Positions 37,835 to 46,308 of a stretch of DNA of 60,146 bases are shown piece after piece. Every line of letters begins with the position of its first letter. Position 1 is the stretch's first letter. The translations under genes and the position numbers were made by a program. The stretch spans positions 1 through 60,146 of the forward strand of contig NZ_BBWU01000053.1 in the NCBI RefSeq assembly GCF_000974765.1. The letters run 5' to 3'. Under the pieces are notes generated by a model, which saw nothing but the letters and a program-made list of their open reading frames with translations, ran no database searches and had not been told where the DNA came from. This stretch comes from Sphingomonas changbaiensis NBRC 104936. GTDB lineage: Bacteria > Pseudomonadota > Alphaproteobacteria > Sphingomonadales > Sphingomonadaceae.

Positions 37835-38761
37835 TCAGTGCCTCCCTCCGGTCGAAACTTCACGCCCCGCATGTTCGGGGTTGGCCGGCTCGGGCCCCGG
37901 CGCCGGCGGAATCTTCTGGGCTGAAATGGCTTGGAACAGGCGCGGGTCGACGCCGCGGAATGTAAGCGGCGGCACGTTCTGGCTCTGCTGGGCAAGCTTT
38001 GCATAGGTGGGCAAGTCAAGCACGGGCCCGGAATTGCGGACGCCCTGCGCCCAGGCCGCAAATTGGGCCGGCGGCACGCTCTTCACCTCGAACTGCATAT
38101 CGGAAAAGCCGTCCCCGCTGAAATGCGCCGACAGGCCGAACAGGTCGGCGGGCCGGTCCGCCTGCAGGTGCAGCTGCGAGATCATGCCCGGCATCGCGTA
38201 GATCATCGAACCGAGGCGCGGCACGAAGAATACGTTGAACACGCTCGCTGAGGTGATCGAGAAATGCACCGGCACGCCGGCGGGGACGACAAGCTGATTG
38301 ACGGTGGCGATCCCCTGCTGGGGATAAATGAACAGCCATTTCCAGTCGAGCGCGACGACCTGCACTTCCAGTGGCGGCGTCGCGGACGGCAGCGGCCGGA
38401 ACGGATCGATCCGGTAGGAGCCGATCCAGATGACCCCGCCCAGGAACATGATGGTGAGGATCGGGATTGACCAGACGACGGCCTCAATCCGGCCGGAGAA
38501 AGACCAATAGGGCAGATATTCGGCCTTGGTATTCGAAGCGCGATAGTGCCAGGCTATCCAGAAGGCGAGCACGATCGTGGGGATCACGATCGCCAGCATG
38601 ATGATGGTCGCGTCGATCAGGATCTGGCTGTCGGCGGCTCCGACCGGCCCCACCGGATCGAGGACGCCCGTGCACCCGGACGCAAGCAGCGCAAGACCTG
38701 CACCGCAGCGGGCACGCAGGCGCGTTGGCCTCCGAACTCCAGATTTCGGGGAAGGACACAT
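37835..38761 (-). CDS. cyoA: Cytochrome bo3-type quinol oxidase subunit II
   Basis: A 308-aa lipoprotein-type subunit II. The signal ends LLASGCTG, and two transmembrane helices follow (IIMLAIVIPTIVLAFWIAWH and AVVWSIPILTIMFLGGVIW). The periplasmic cupredoxin domain contains LFGLSAHFSGDGFSDMQF and lacks the CxxxC/His CuA ligands, which identifies a quinol rather than cytochrome c oxidase. The start at 38761 places the lipobox correctly; further upstream in-frame sequence has no signal character. It is the first gene of cyoABCD. Confidence 0.95.
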   Translation of the reverse strand: MCPSPKSGVRRPTRLRARCGAGLALLASGCTGVLDPVGPVGAADSQILIDATIIMLAIVIPTIVLAFWIAWHYRASNTKAEYLPYWSFSGRIEAVVWSIPILTIMFLGGVIWIGSYRIDPFRPLPSATPPLEVQVVALDWKWLFIYPQQGIATVNQLVVPAGVPVHFSITSASVFNVFFVPRLGSMIYAMPGMISQLHLQADRPADLFGLSAHFSGDGFSDMQFEVKSVPPAQFAAWAQGVRNSGPVLDLPTYAKLAQQSQNVPPLTFRGVDPRLFQAISAQKIPPAPGPEPANPEHAGREVSTGGRH

Positions 38762-39363
38762 GCTCTCGGCCCCCCTGATATCGGCGATGCCGCAGTAACT
38801 CGGCCAGCGAGGGCAAAGTTCCGACTTGTTAAGGAGAAGCAGGGACGCTTCCTGTGTCAGGTACACCAAAGGACATTCCTCCATGGTTCCTGTCGCGTGT
38901 CGAAAGACATGCATGCGGGATTTCAACCGGGATCAAATTCCTGGCGCAGTCACGTGCCGATGCATCAGGAGGAGAGCCTTCTGCTCGGCATACCTTCTGA
39001 GCGCCAAGATTGTCGGCGCGCCCCGCTATGAGGAAGGGATGACTAGATCGCGCGGCTTAGGCCCGAAGCGGACTCGATCCGCGGTCTTGGTGCCGAGACC
39101 AGGCCGCTGGTGAACCAGACAGGCTGGCGCGGCCTCGTCTCATGGTCATTTTCCGGCAAAACGGGAATTTAACGGGAACTGCGGATCGGTGACACGGTGG
39201 AATTAGAATGCTAAGCATTTGCCGGACTACAAGAATCGCGGCCCCGCTTAGTCGAGCACCTCATTTTTCAATCGGGTATGGACACGCCCCTATTCGGGTA
39301 AGTAGCGGTGGCCATTACGGTTCTGGGCACGCGTCAATCGGGATCAACTGACACGGGAGTGGG
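38762..39363. other. Gene-free stretch at the edge of the accessory region
   Basis: About 600 bases between cyoA and the first accessory gene. The cyo promoter must lie in the left part, but no clear -35/-10 pair stood out. At 39160-39178 AACGGGAA occurs twice, eleven bases apart, in an AT-richer patch. Beyond this point gene content changes to small and mobile-type genes. No tRNA or integrase gene is present here. Confidence 0.5.
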
Positions 39364-40077
39364 ATGCCGAGGAAACCAAGCGTACGCGCAAAACGTCGGC
39401 ATGTTGCTCCAATCGGGTGCCGCCATGAGTTGCGCGATCACTCAGAGTTCACGTTCGACAGCATTGATCAACAGGCGCTCCTGGCTCCTCTCGTCATCGC
39501 CGATACGGACGGCGACGCGGCCATCGTACAGTGCTTGGAAGAACTGGCCCGGTCGTATTTGGGATGGCAGCGTCAGCCGCCGAGTTCCAGAAGCGAGGTG
39601 CGCTACTCTCTGCTCGTCCTTGCCGAAGAAGCTGGCAAGAGCACGGTCGATGCAGAGGCCGCGCGCAAGGCGCTCGCGGCGCGGCCAGATGAGGCGAGGA
39701 GTCGCCTTTGGGCTCAGCTGATTTCGTTAGGGATCGAGCCCACGCCTGCTAACTTGGAACAGTGGCTCTTCAGTCACGACGTCAACTGGTCACTTGTCGC
39801 TCGAGCTGCGGTACAGGCCGCCTCAGGTCTGAAGGGCGGCGACGTGCCAAACCTCGACCTGCAGCACGCGCTCACGGCTCTCGTCGATCTCTTCGAACGA
39901 GTCACCGGGGTGCCGGCTTCTATGTCCCGAGCCATCACTCGGCCGCGCGCAGCGGATTTTGCGTTGGCCTTCTTTAAATGCGTTGATCGAAAGCTCGACG
40001 AGAAAACCATTCTGAATTCGCTAGAAAAGCTGCTGACGGCCAGGCGGCGCAAGCGAGCTGCGGGCAGGGGAAGCTAA
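39364..40077 (+). CDS. Hypothetical protein next to ParB-methyltransferase
   Basis: A 237-aa protein I do not recognise. It is mostly helical and charged, with an Arg/Lys-rich start (RKPSVRAKRRH) and end (LLTARRRKRAAGRG) and no signal peptide or membrane helix. The ATG has GGGAG four bases upstream. It precedes the ParB-methyltransferase gene by 85 bases on the same strand, a context suggesting a phage, plasmid or island gene. Codon use is less G/C-biased at third positions than in the core genes. Confidence 0.7.
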   Translation: MPRKPSVRAKRRHVAPIGCRHELRDHSEFTFDSIDQQALLAPLVIADTDGDAAIVQCLEELARSYLGWQRQPPSSRSEVRYSLLVLAEEAGKSTVDAEAARKALAARPDEARSRLWAQLISLGIEPTPANLEQWLFSHDVNWSLVARAAVQAASGLKGGDVPNLDLQHALTALVDLFERVTGVPASMSRAITRPRAADFALAFFKCVDRKLDEKTILNSLEKLLTARRRKRAAGRGS

Positions 40078-40162
40078 CTGCGCAATCTTTCCGGCGCAGA
40101 TTCGTCCTAAGCCGATTTCCTGCCAAATAGCTCAGCCCTCCACCACCATAGGAGGGAAATCA

Positions 40163-41485
40163 GTGACAGATGTTGCCGTTGCCGATCGTGAACTCATCGA
40201 GCTCCCGATCCGCCAAATCAGACCATATCCCGCCAATCCGCGCGAGCACCCCCAGCGGCAAATCGAGATGCTTGCGAAGAGCATTTCGAAATACGGGTTC
40301 AATGTGCCGGTACTCGTGGCCCCAGATCATGAGTTGATCGCCGGTCACGGGCGATTGGAAGCTGCGAAAGCACTCGGCTTCGATACGGTACCCGCAATCG
40401 TCCTGGCACATCTGACGGCCGCTCAGCGGCGTGCGTACCGGATCGCTGACAACGCGCTTTCGCTGAAGGGCAGCTGGTCGCTGGAGCTCCTCGCCACAGA
40501 GATGCAGGCGCTCGTGGAACTGGATGTCGAGTTCGACCCAGTCGACCTTGGTTTCGAGACCGCCGAATTCGACGGCGTCCTGAGCAACGCATCAGGTACT
40601 GCCCTATCTGACCAGCCGGTCCCCGAACCGGACCGCTGCCGTCCCGCAACTTCACGACCTGGCGACCTGTGGGTTATTGGAGGTGTGCATCGTGTCCTCT
40701 GCGGCGATGCACGAGATCCTGCCGCATACCAGCAGCTGCTCGGGAATGAGCGAGCCGCGGCAGTGGTGAGCGACATGCCCTACAATGTTCCCGTCGAGGG
40801 CCACGTCTGCGGGCTCGGCAAGGTTCATCACCGAGAGTTCGCGATGGCCAGCGGCGAGATGACTGTCGCCCAGTTCGAAGACTTCATGGATGTGGCCTTC
40901 GGCAACGCGGTCATGTTCAGCCGGCCGGGGTCGGTGCACTTCCAGTTTATCGACTGGCGCTCGGTTGCGCGCATGATCATGGTTGGCGAGCGCCGTTACG
41001 AGCAACTCCTTAACCTTTGCGTCTGGGTTAAACGCAACGCCGGCATGGGAGCGCTATGGCGGAGCCAGCACGAACTGGTGTGCGCCTTTCGAGCCCCGGG
41101 CGGCAAGCACATCAACAATGTGCAACTCGGAAAGCACGGCAGAAATCGTTCTAACATCTGGTCATACGATGGGGTAAACAGCTTTCGGGCGGGTCGACTG
41201 GAGGATCTGAAGGCCCACCCGACATGTAAGCCGATCGATCTGGTGGCTGATGCCATTCAGGATGTTACGAACCGGCGGGATCTGGTCCTGGACCCCTTCC
41301 TAGGATCTGGCACGACGCTGATAGCCGCCCATGCGACCGGCCGGCGCGGTGCCGGTTTGGAGATCGACCCTTATTTTGTCGATACTGCCGTCACGCGCAT
41401 TGCAGAGCGATCCGGCCTCCCTGTTCAACATGAGGATGGCCGAAGCTTCGAGACTGTCCGCGACAGCCGAGAAGGGGAGGCATGA
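40163..41485 (+). CDS. ParB-like nuclease domain fused to beta-class DNA methyltransferase
   Basis: A 440-aa protein. Residues about 12-110 form a ParB/Srx-type domain (IRPYPANPREHPQRQIEMLA, LIAGHGRLEAAKALG). Residues about 165-420 form an N4-cytosine/N6-adenine methyltransferase with motif IV before motif I (beta class): motif IV is SDMPYNVP (204-207 DMPY, where DPPY is usual) and motif I is LDPFLGSGTTLIAA. The target-recognition segment is between them. GTG start with AGGAGG seven bases away. This fusion is widespread on phages and integrative elements next to DUF5681 genes, as here, and may protect or mark the element's DNA. Confidence 0.9.
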   Translation: MTDVAVADRELIELPIRQIRPYPANPREHPQRQIEMLAKSISKYGFNVPVLVAPDHELIAGHGRLEAAKALGFDTVPAIVLAHLTAAQRRAYRIADNALSLKGSWSLELLATEMQALVELDVEFDPVDLGFETAEFDGVLSNASGTALSDQPVPEPDRCRPATSRPGDLWVIGGVHRVLCGDARDPAAYQQLLGNERAAAVVSDMPYNVPVEGHVCGLGKVHHREFAMASGEMTVAQFEDFMDVAFGNAVMFSRPGSVHFQFIDWRSVARMIMVGERRYEQLLNLCVWVKRNAGMGALWRSQHELVCAFRAPGGKHINNVQLGKHGRNRSNIWSYDGVNSFRAGRLEDLKAHPTCKPIDLVADAIQDVTNRRDLVLDPFLGSGTTLIAAHATGRRGAGLEIDPYFVDTAVTRIAERSGLPVQHEDGRSFETVRDSREGEA

Positions 41486-41487
41486 CG

Positions 41488-41958
41488 ATGGCCAAGAAGA
41501 AAGCGCCGAAATCGCCTACGTATCGCGCAGATAACGCGGGCGGCTACGGCAATCCGCCAGTCAAGAGCCAGTTCAGGCCCGGCAACTCAGGCGGGCCTGG
41601 CCGCCGGCGCGGCGCGAAGACGCTGGAAGAGTCGCTGCGGCGGCTGTTCCGGTCCAAGGTGCCGGTGACGCGCAATGGACAGACGAGAAACATGGACATG
41701 ACGGAAGCCATGGCCGAGCGGCTGAAAAAGGAGATTTTGACCGGCAACTATAAGGCGCTCGAATTGGGCGTGAACTTGGCTCACCGGTACGGTCCCACAG
41801 GGGACGAGAACCAGGTCGAGATGTTCAACATCGCTGAGCTAACGAGCGAGCAGAAATGGGCCCTCCGGGCCTTTCTGATGACGATGTCGCGAGCGGATCG
41901 ACATGAGGTGTTCAGCTTCGTCCGACAGCGCGATGCTCGGCGCCTGAGGCGGGACTAG
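41488..41958 (+). CDS. DUF5681-domain protein
   Basis: A 156-aa protein with the DUF5681 N-terminal signature (GGYGNPPVKSQFRPGNSGGP then GRRRGAKTLEE). Such proteins usually accompany ParB-methyltransferases or phage terminase-like genes, but the function is not established. An ATG at 41482 overlaps the methyltransferase stop; the ATG at 41488 is preferred because GGGGAGG is seven bases from it. The remainder is helical with a basic end. Confidence 0.8.
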   Translation: MAKKKAPKSPTYRADNAGGYGNPPVKSQFRPGNSGGPGRRRGAKTLEESLRRLFRSKVPVTRNGQTRNMDMTEAMAERLKKEILTGNYKALELGVNLAHRYGPTGDENQVEMFNIAELTSEQKWALRAFLMTMSRADRHEVFSFVRQRDARRLRRD

Positions 41959-41991
41959 GTCGCGCGGGTGGGCTGCAAGGCTGCCTGCTCT

Positions 41992-42981
41992 TCAGCCCGC
42001 CCTTTCGATCAGCCAGCGCACAAGGCCATGATCGGTGGCGAAGTCTGCAAGCCGGCCGATATCCCACAGGTGAAACGGCCGATCAGACGCCTCTGGGGGC
42101 CGTATAGCGGCCGCCGCGGTGTGGCAGACGAAAAAGCACCGTTCCGCATCCTGACGCTCTTGAAACGCTCTGTAGCACGCGTCGAGGACCGGCTGGCTGG
42201 TAGCGGACTTGACCTGAACGCAGGCGCGTTCGCCGGTCGCGGGCTGCTCGATGAGCATGTCGAAGTCCTTCATCCGACCCCCAAGCGCGGAGATGCGACG
42301 CCAGCCAGCGCGCGCAAACAGAAGGTCGACGAACAACTCGAAATCCGCCCAGTGGAGGTTCGCGATCAGCGGAGCGACGGCCTCAGCCATTCGATCGCAT
42401 GCGGCCTGGGCGGCGGCAACAATAGGCTCCGGCTCGGCGTTGATGCGGCGAAGCAGATAAGCGGATTCACGCACCGAACAGATTGTCTGGCGATAGCCGG
42501 CGAGCTGGGTCAACCTGGTGCTGAGCCTTTCGACTTCGAGGCGGCCGCCCTTGATGTCAGTGCAGCGCCAAGGCCCCAGCGTGTGTCGATAGCTGGTGCT
42601 CTCGTTCGCCGCAGGGCTTTCCCGCAAAACGACCTTAGGGGCGGCGAACGCCCACCAGAGTGCGCCTCGCGCGAACGTGATCCACAAAGTGTCGGATCCT
42701 AGGGTGTAGAAGTCCTTCAGCTGCTGCAGGTAGCGCGTCGCCACTCCTGAGCGATGGCCCGCGTTCAAGTAGAATTCCCGCGCGGCCTGCCAGTCTTCTC
42801 GTGCTGCTAGTTCGTGCGGATCTGCATGGTCTCCCCAATCTATACGGCTAGCATCGAGTGAACTCGCCTCCCAGCTGCCGCCAGGGCCGAGCTTGATATA
42901 GCGAACAGCGGCTGGAGCAATTCTGGACGGGAGACGCTCCGTGCGATCCGCCGAAACAACACGATCAGATATCGAATACAC
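41992..42981 (-). CDS. Restriction-endonuclease-like (Mrr-type) protein
   Basis: A protein of about 329 aa. The C-terminal third shows a PD-(D/E)xK nuclease core: WADFELFVDLLFARAGWRRI, then GGRMKDFDMLIEQ and ACVQVKSATSQ, the layout of Mrr-like restriction enzymes. The N-terminal region (YIKLGPGGSWE through DTLWITFARGALWWAFA) is a conserved extension of unknown role. The start is uncertain: the GTG at 42981 is the only codon between the divergent regulator gene and the YIKLG block. It faces away from a small XRE gene 47 bases off, the usual arrangement of a restriction gene with a controller. Confidence 0.7.
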   Translation of the reverse strand: MYSISDRVVSADRTERLPSRIAPAAVRYIKLGPGGSWEASSLDASRIDWGDHADPHELAAREDWQAAREFYLNAGHRSGVATRYLQQLKDFYTLGSDTLWITFARGALWWAFAAPKVVLRESPAANESTSYRHTLGPWRCTDIKGGRLEVERLSTRLTQLAGYRQTICSVRESAYLLRRINAEPEPIVAAAQAACDRMAEAVAPLIANLHWADFELFVDLLFARAGWRRISALGGRMKDFDMLIEQPATGERACVQVKSATSQPVLDACYRAFQERQDAERCFFVCHTAAAAIRPPEASDRPFHLWDIGRLADFATDHGLVRWLIERAG

Positions 42982-42989
42982 ACTATAGT
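42982..42989. promoter_or_regulatory. Palindrome ACTATAGT between nuclease and XRE genes
   Basis: An eight-base perfect palindrome sits in the 47-base gap between the divergent nuclease and XRE genes. It resembles half of the C-box sites bound by restriction-modification controller proteins (GACTTATAGTC style). Only one clear copy is seen. Confidence 0.25.
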
Positions 42990-43028
42990 TGATAAACCGG
43001 GGTCCGACGCGTCGCCAATGGTTTCTGC

Positions 43029-43238
43029 ATGGACATGCGGAGGCTTGTTGGTCGGAACGCAGCGCGTATTCGACGCCAGAAAGGGCTGACGCAGGAGCAA
43101 CTGGCCGAGCGATCTGGGCTGAGTCAGCAATACATAAGTGGTCTGGAACAGGGGCGAAGGAACCCGACGGTGGTGACCCTGTTCGAACTCGCGACCGCAC
43201 TCGGCGTAAGTCACGTTGACCTGGTGCAGCCGGATTGA
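43029..43238 (+). CDS. Small XRE-family regulator, controller-like
   Basis: A 69-aa protein that is entirely a helix-turn-helix domain: IRRQKGLTQEQLAERSGLSQ then QYISGLEQGRRNPTVVTLFE. Size and fold match controller (C) proteins of restriction-modification systems and short antitoxin-like regulators. It lies divergent from the nuclease-like gene and probably times its expression. No good ribosome site precedes the ATG, which may mean a leaderless or near-leaderless transcript, as is common for C proteins. Confidence 0.8.
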   Translation: MDMRRLVGRNAARIRRQKGLTQEQLAERSGLSQQYISGLEQGRRNPTVVTLFELATALGVSHVDLVQPD

Positions 43239-43512
43239 CCCGGCCGCTCGATGAACACTCCTACCCAGTGGCGCTAGGGTGAATGATCAGCGTGCTTGCG
43301 AAGGTTGTCGTTTTTGCGAAAGGACTCCTTCCGAGCAGCATGGTACTATCAGCGGCTATGCGCGATTTTCAGCATTCGGCACGCTGGTCGGGATAGCAGA
43401 TGTTCGCCAATACCACCGTTCAGCGTCTGCTTTCGACCCTTAACGGATAAGTCCTCATGCTGCGGCTGTCGCACAGCTGCTCTTTCTAAGTTCTTGAGCC
43501 GCGTCTGCATTT

Positions 43513-43821
43513 TCAGTCGTCCAGGTTGCGCCACTCCATCTCGCCAGCGATCAGGTTAATCAGCGGGCTCTCGATTTCCGCTCTGTGCCACTCGTCCAGC
43601 AACTCCTCATCGGTGAGCTGGCTCAATCGCTTCTCTGCGGCTTTAGTGCGCTTGGTCGCGTTCACGTCCCAAATCTGCTCCCAATCGCGGCAGAGGGAAA
43701 GATGTGCGCGTGTGGCCTTCTCGTAGTCGCCTTCGAAGCGCTCCGCGAGCCGATCCCATTCTTCAACAAGGAACCTGGCGCGGAAGCTGCCGACAGACCA
43801 CAGTTCGACGATGTCGCCCAT
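43513..43821 (-). CDS. Small hypothetical protein
   Basis: A 102-aa acidic, helical protein of unknown function (MGDIVELWSVGSFRARFLVE at the start, LSQLTDEELLDEWHRAEIES near the end). The ATG at 43821 has AGGA nine bases upstream. Earlier in-frame codons have no ribosome site. The amphipathic helices and lack of signal peptide suggest a cytoplasmic protein. No neighbour is close enough to define an operon. Confidence 0.6.
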   Translation of the reverse strand: MGDIVELWSVGSFRARFLVEEWDRLAERFEGDYEKATRAHLSLCRDWEQIWDVNATKRTKAAEKRLSQLTDEELLDEWHRAEIESPLINLIAGEMEWRNLDD

Positions 43822-44169
43822 GTCATAGCGTCCTTTGGTGAGGGCGAAGCCGGGACCGGCAACAGGGGGATGTCCGATCAGCTTCGCCCTCTGGAGTGGG
43901 CCTGCCGATCGACGGGGGTCGATCTGCTCACCGGCGCCACTCCAATCCTCCACAGCGCTGTCGCCCAACCGACTGTCAAGTCGTCACCGTTACTGAGCAA
44001 GGCCGTTGGAATGAACAGGCCCCGCTCCGGGGGTGCAGAGCAGGGCCGATCAGGGAGTTTTCGCATTCACCAGCGGGGGGTCGGCCGCTGTTGGGATCAG
44101 CTTATCGCGGCGAACTGTCGCAGGGCTATGTCGAGGCCGGCAGAATTGTGTCGCGATGTGTCGCAAGGG
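43822..44169. other. Gap without recognised gene
   Basis: About 350 bases between the small hypothetical gene and the DJ-1/PfpI gene. Open frames exist on both strands but lack ribosome sites and coding-like composition. Nothing supported is seen. Confidence 0.5.
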
Positions 44170-44724
44170 TCAGGCCGGCATCGGCGTGCGCGCTCTCAGG
44201 GTTTCCAGCAGCGCGTCGTTGAATGCCGGTATATCCGCGGGTTTGCGGCTTGTGATCAGGTTCCGATCGATCACGACTTCCATGTCAACGACATCAGCGC
44301 CGGCATTTCGCAGGTCCGTGCGGATTGAAGGCCATGCTGTGACCGTGCGCCCGCGCAGCACATCGGCCTCGGCGAGAAGCCAAGGGCCATGGCAGATAGC
44401 GGCGACCGGGGCACCGCGATCCATAAAGTCGCATACGATCTTCACCGCATCTGGCTCCGTCCGCAGCTTGTCGGGATTGGCAACACCGCCGGGCAGCACG
44501 AGCATGTCGTATTCGGAAGCGTTGACCTCGCCCAGCAAGGCATCGGGGGTGATGGTCTCGCCCTTCTCATCGTGCTTCATGCCCTGGATCGGCTCGCGTT
44601 TGTTGGATGCGAGCGTCACGCTGTAGCCAGCGTCTCGTAGCGCCCGTCTGGGATCGAATAGCTCCGATTGTTCGAAGCCGTCGGTCGCCAGCATCAGCAC
44701 CTTTGCGCGGTCGCCTTGCGCCAT
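44170..44724 (-). CDS. DJ-1/PfpI-family protein
   Basis: A 184-aa protein of the DJ-1/PfpI fold (general stress protein 18/YhbO-like). The nucleophile elbow is APVAAICHGPWLL with the reactive Cys and following His, and the Glu/Asp partner lies in the early ATDGFEQSELFDP. Such proteins act as glyoxalase-like or deglycase/chaperone proteins in stress; the precise activity is debated. ATG 44724 has GGAG seven bases upstream. An EcfG-type promoter lies 30 bases before the gene, so general-stress control is likely. Confidence 0.88.
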   Translation of the reverse strand: MAQGDRAKVLMLATDGFEQSELFDPRRALRDAGYSVTLASNKREPIQGMKHDEKGETITPDALLGEVNASEYDMLVLPGGVANPDKLRTEPDAVKIVCDFMDRGAPVAAICHGPWLLAEADVLRGRTVTAWPSIRTDLRNAGADVVDMEVVIDRNLITSRKPADIPAFNDALLETLRARTPMPA

Positions 44725-44753
44725 AGGACTCTCCATGTTTGAGATGCTGTGCC

Positions 44754-44778
44754 AACGATGCGGAGAAGCGCGGGTTCC
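44754..44778 (-). promoter_or_regulatory. EcfG-type general stress promoter
   Basis: On the minus strand GGAAC (44778-44774), sixteen bases, then CGTT (44757-44754) exactly matches the alphaproteobacterial EcfG consensus GGAAC-N16/17-CGTT. It is about 30 bases upstream of the DJ-1/PfpI start, a suitable distance for a short leader. Confidence 0.7.
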
Positions 44779-44907
44779 TGTGTCAGTTCAAACGACGCGG
44801 CTATCTGCGCACTTTCTCCGTTCGACCACGGGCCTTTTCGCGGGTGTGGGTTTTCTGCCCAGCGTCGTCTTCACATCGGAGCACCGATGGCTCCGATCGG
44901 AGGGACA

Positions 44908-45099
44908 ATGCTGCACAAGTTCGTGATCGCCGTCGCGCTGGCCGCCTTGGCCGGGTCACCCGCTCTTTCAGCGCCGTGTCGCGACGCGAAAGGCAAATTC
45001 GTCAAATGCCCCGAGAAGAGCGCGCCGGCACCCAAGCGCTGCAAGGATGCCAAGGGCAAGTTCGCGAAGTGCGGCACGCCCGGCGCAAGACCAGCTTAA
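44908..45099 (+). CDS. Small exported protein with duplicated Cys-framed motif
   Basis: A 63-aa protein with a signal peptide (VIAVALAALAGSPALS, cleavage near APC). The mature part has two copies of a Cys-framed basic unit: CRDAKGKFVKC and CKDAKGKFAKC, separated by a Pro/Ala linker. GGAGG lies close upstream of the ATG. The two Cys in each unit could form small disulfide loops in the periplasm. I do not know a function. Confidence 0.7.
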   Translation: MLHKFVIAVALAALAGSPALSAPCRDAKGKFVKCPEKSAPAPKRCKDAKGKFAKCGTPGARPA

Positions 45100-45575
45100 G
45101 AAAGGATGGCTCCGCCGGCATGGTTGCCAGCGGAGCCTCCGCGCGCGTGACGTACGCGGGTCTGCACGGCAAAACAGGGGGAATTACCTTGCAGACCGCT
45201 GGAGACGTCACGGACCCTCCGAAACCGCACCAGCTTGGCCGGATCATCAGATTGTCTGGGCATCGCTTGGGACACTCGCTGCGGCAACTCAACGAAGTTC
45301 GGCCCGGCAGTTAAACCACCGGGCCGAGCGATCATCCCCCTGTTATACGACCCCTGGTCGCTGCGCTCGATTAGGCGGCAAGCGTTCACAGCTATAGGAG
45401 ATTCTCGTCACGCCTTGATTCCCATCCCTGCCGTATCCGCTCCATAGCGAAAGCGCGCGAGCTGGCTCAAACTCGTCAGAGTCGCGGCGCTCGACGCGGG
45501 CAGCAAGCTCACCGTTTGATAGACTCGATTCAAGCCGGCCGAGAGAGCGGATTCTTGCTCGCGCTGTTGGGCTGA

Positions 45576-45650
45576 TTAGGCCACTGCCATTTCGCGGCGA
45601 CGGCGCAGAACCGCGCCTGTACAGCCAAACCCCAATAGCAGCATTCCCCA
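45576..45650 (-). pseudogene. Remnant of a PEP-CTERM sorting tail
   Basis: One minus-strand frame reads WGMLLLGFGCTGAVLRRRRE and then a stop four residues later. This is the hydrophobic segment plus Arg cluster that ends PEP-CTERM proteins. The PEP motif itself is not in frame upstream, although PAT occurs in the neighbouring frame, as expected for a frameshifted gene fragment. Confidence 0.4.
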
Positions 45651-45917
45651 CACTGCGATGCATCCATCGTCGCAGGACTGAGCCGCTCATTCCGAAATAT
45701 GCGCAATTGCGCTCGACTTCGTTTGCCCATCGAGCATTGCTGTTGGTGTGAATCACGGTCGACATTGATCGGCTGCCGCCCCGACCAGGCGACTGACAGG
45801 GCTGTGGGTAGTGGGCCGGCAAGGGGCCGCAGCCGGACCAAGGACCACGCATAGGACGATCAAACCGACATTTGGATCATTCTGCTGAGCGCTGCCGCCG
45901 GATGCGAAGAGGGCAGT

Positions 45918-46082
45918 TTGCTGCGTGTGGCTGGAAGCCTGGCCGGAAAAGACGAGCTCGTGTGCGAGGCGACCGAGCAGCTGATCAAGGACAGCCTGGC
46001 TGCGGAAGCTGAGGTCGGCTATCGCGCAGTCCCGCGCCGCGGGGACGTTTACGTTGAATGCATTATCGGGGTCTCTGCCTGA
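45918..46082 (+). CDS. Possible short coding frame of unknown function
   Basis: A 54-codon frame whose composition looks coding (LRVAGSLAGKDELVCEATEQ, then VPRRGDVYVECIIGVSA before the stop). The best start is a TTG with GAGGG four bases upstream. In-frame sequence further upstream is also open back to a stop near 45854. It may be a small gene or the end of a broken one. Confidence 0.25.
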   Translation: MLRVAGSLAGKDELVCEATEQLIKDSLAAEAEVGYRAVPRRGDVYVECIIGVSA

Positions 46083-46308
46083 TTTCCTCGTGGTGAAAGA
46101 TCGCCCCCTGCAACGTGTTGCTCCGAATCGTAACACCCGGCATGGCTGTCTTCAATTTCGCCGCGATGCTCCTTATATAGGTGGCGCTGACGTCGCATTG
46201 ACGGATTTTGGGCCGCCTTGGCTCCTCCCTTAGTCCCTTTCTAGCCTCACGAAGCCGGGATGTGCCGCTGTTGGCGCATGCCCGTCACACAGGGATAAGG
46301 ATATCCTG

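Larger units (their letters stand above)
45100..46308. other. Long gap with gene remnants only
   Basis: About 1.2 kb with no convincing full gene. It contains a decayed PEP-CTERM tail (45576-45650, minus strand) and a possible short reading frame (45918-46082). The last 150 bases precede the cold-shock gene and probably hold its promoter and long leader. Several 100-170-codon open frames here look like chance frames without ribosome sites. Confidence 0.5.

Noticed and set aside
35807-37924. 705-codon plus-strand frame across cyoB
   Set aside because: Shadow of the oxidase subunit; composition is His/Arg-rich artefact.
39000-39300. tRNA gene as integration site
   Set aside because: No T-loop or acceptor-stem pattern could be folded here.
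45343-46136. Minus-strand frames of 100-170 codons in the long gap
   Set aside because: No ribosome sites and no family resemblance; only the short PEP-CTERM-like tail is retained.
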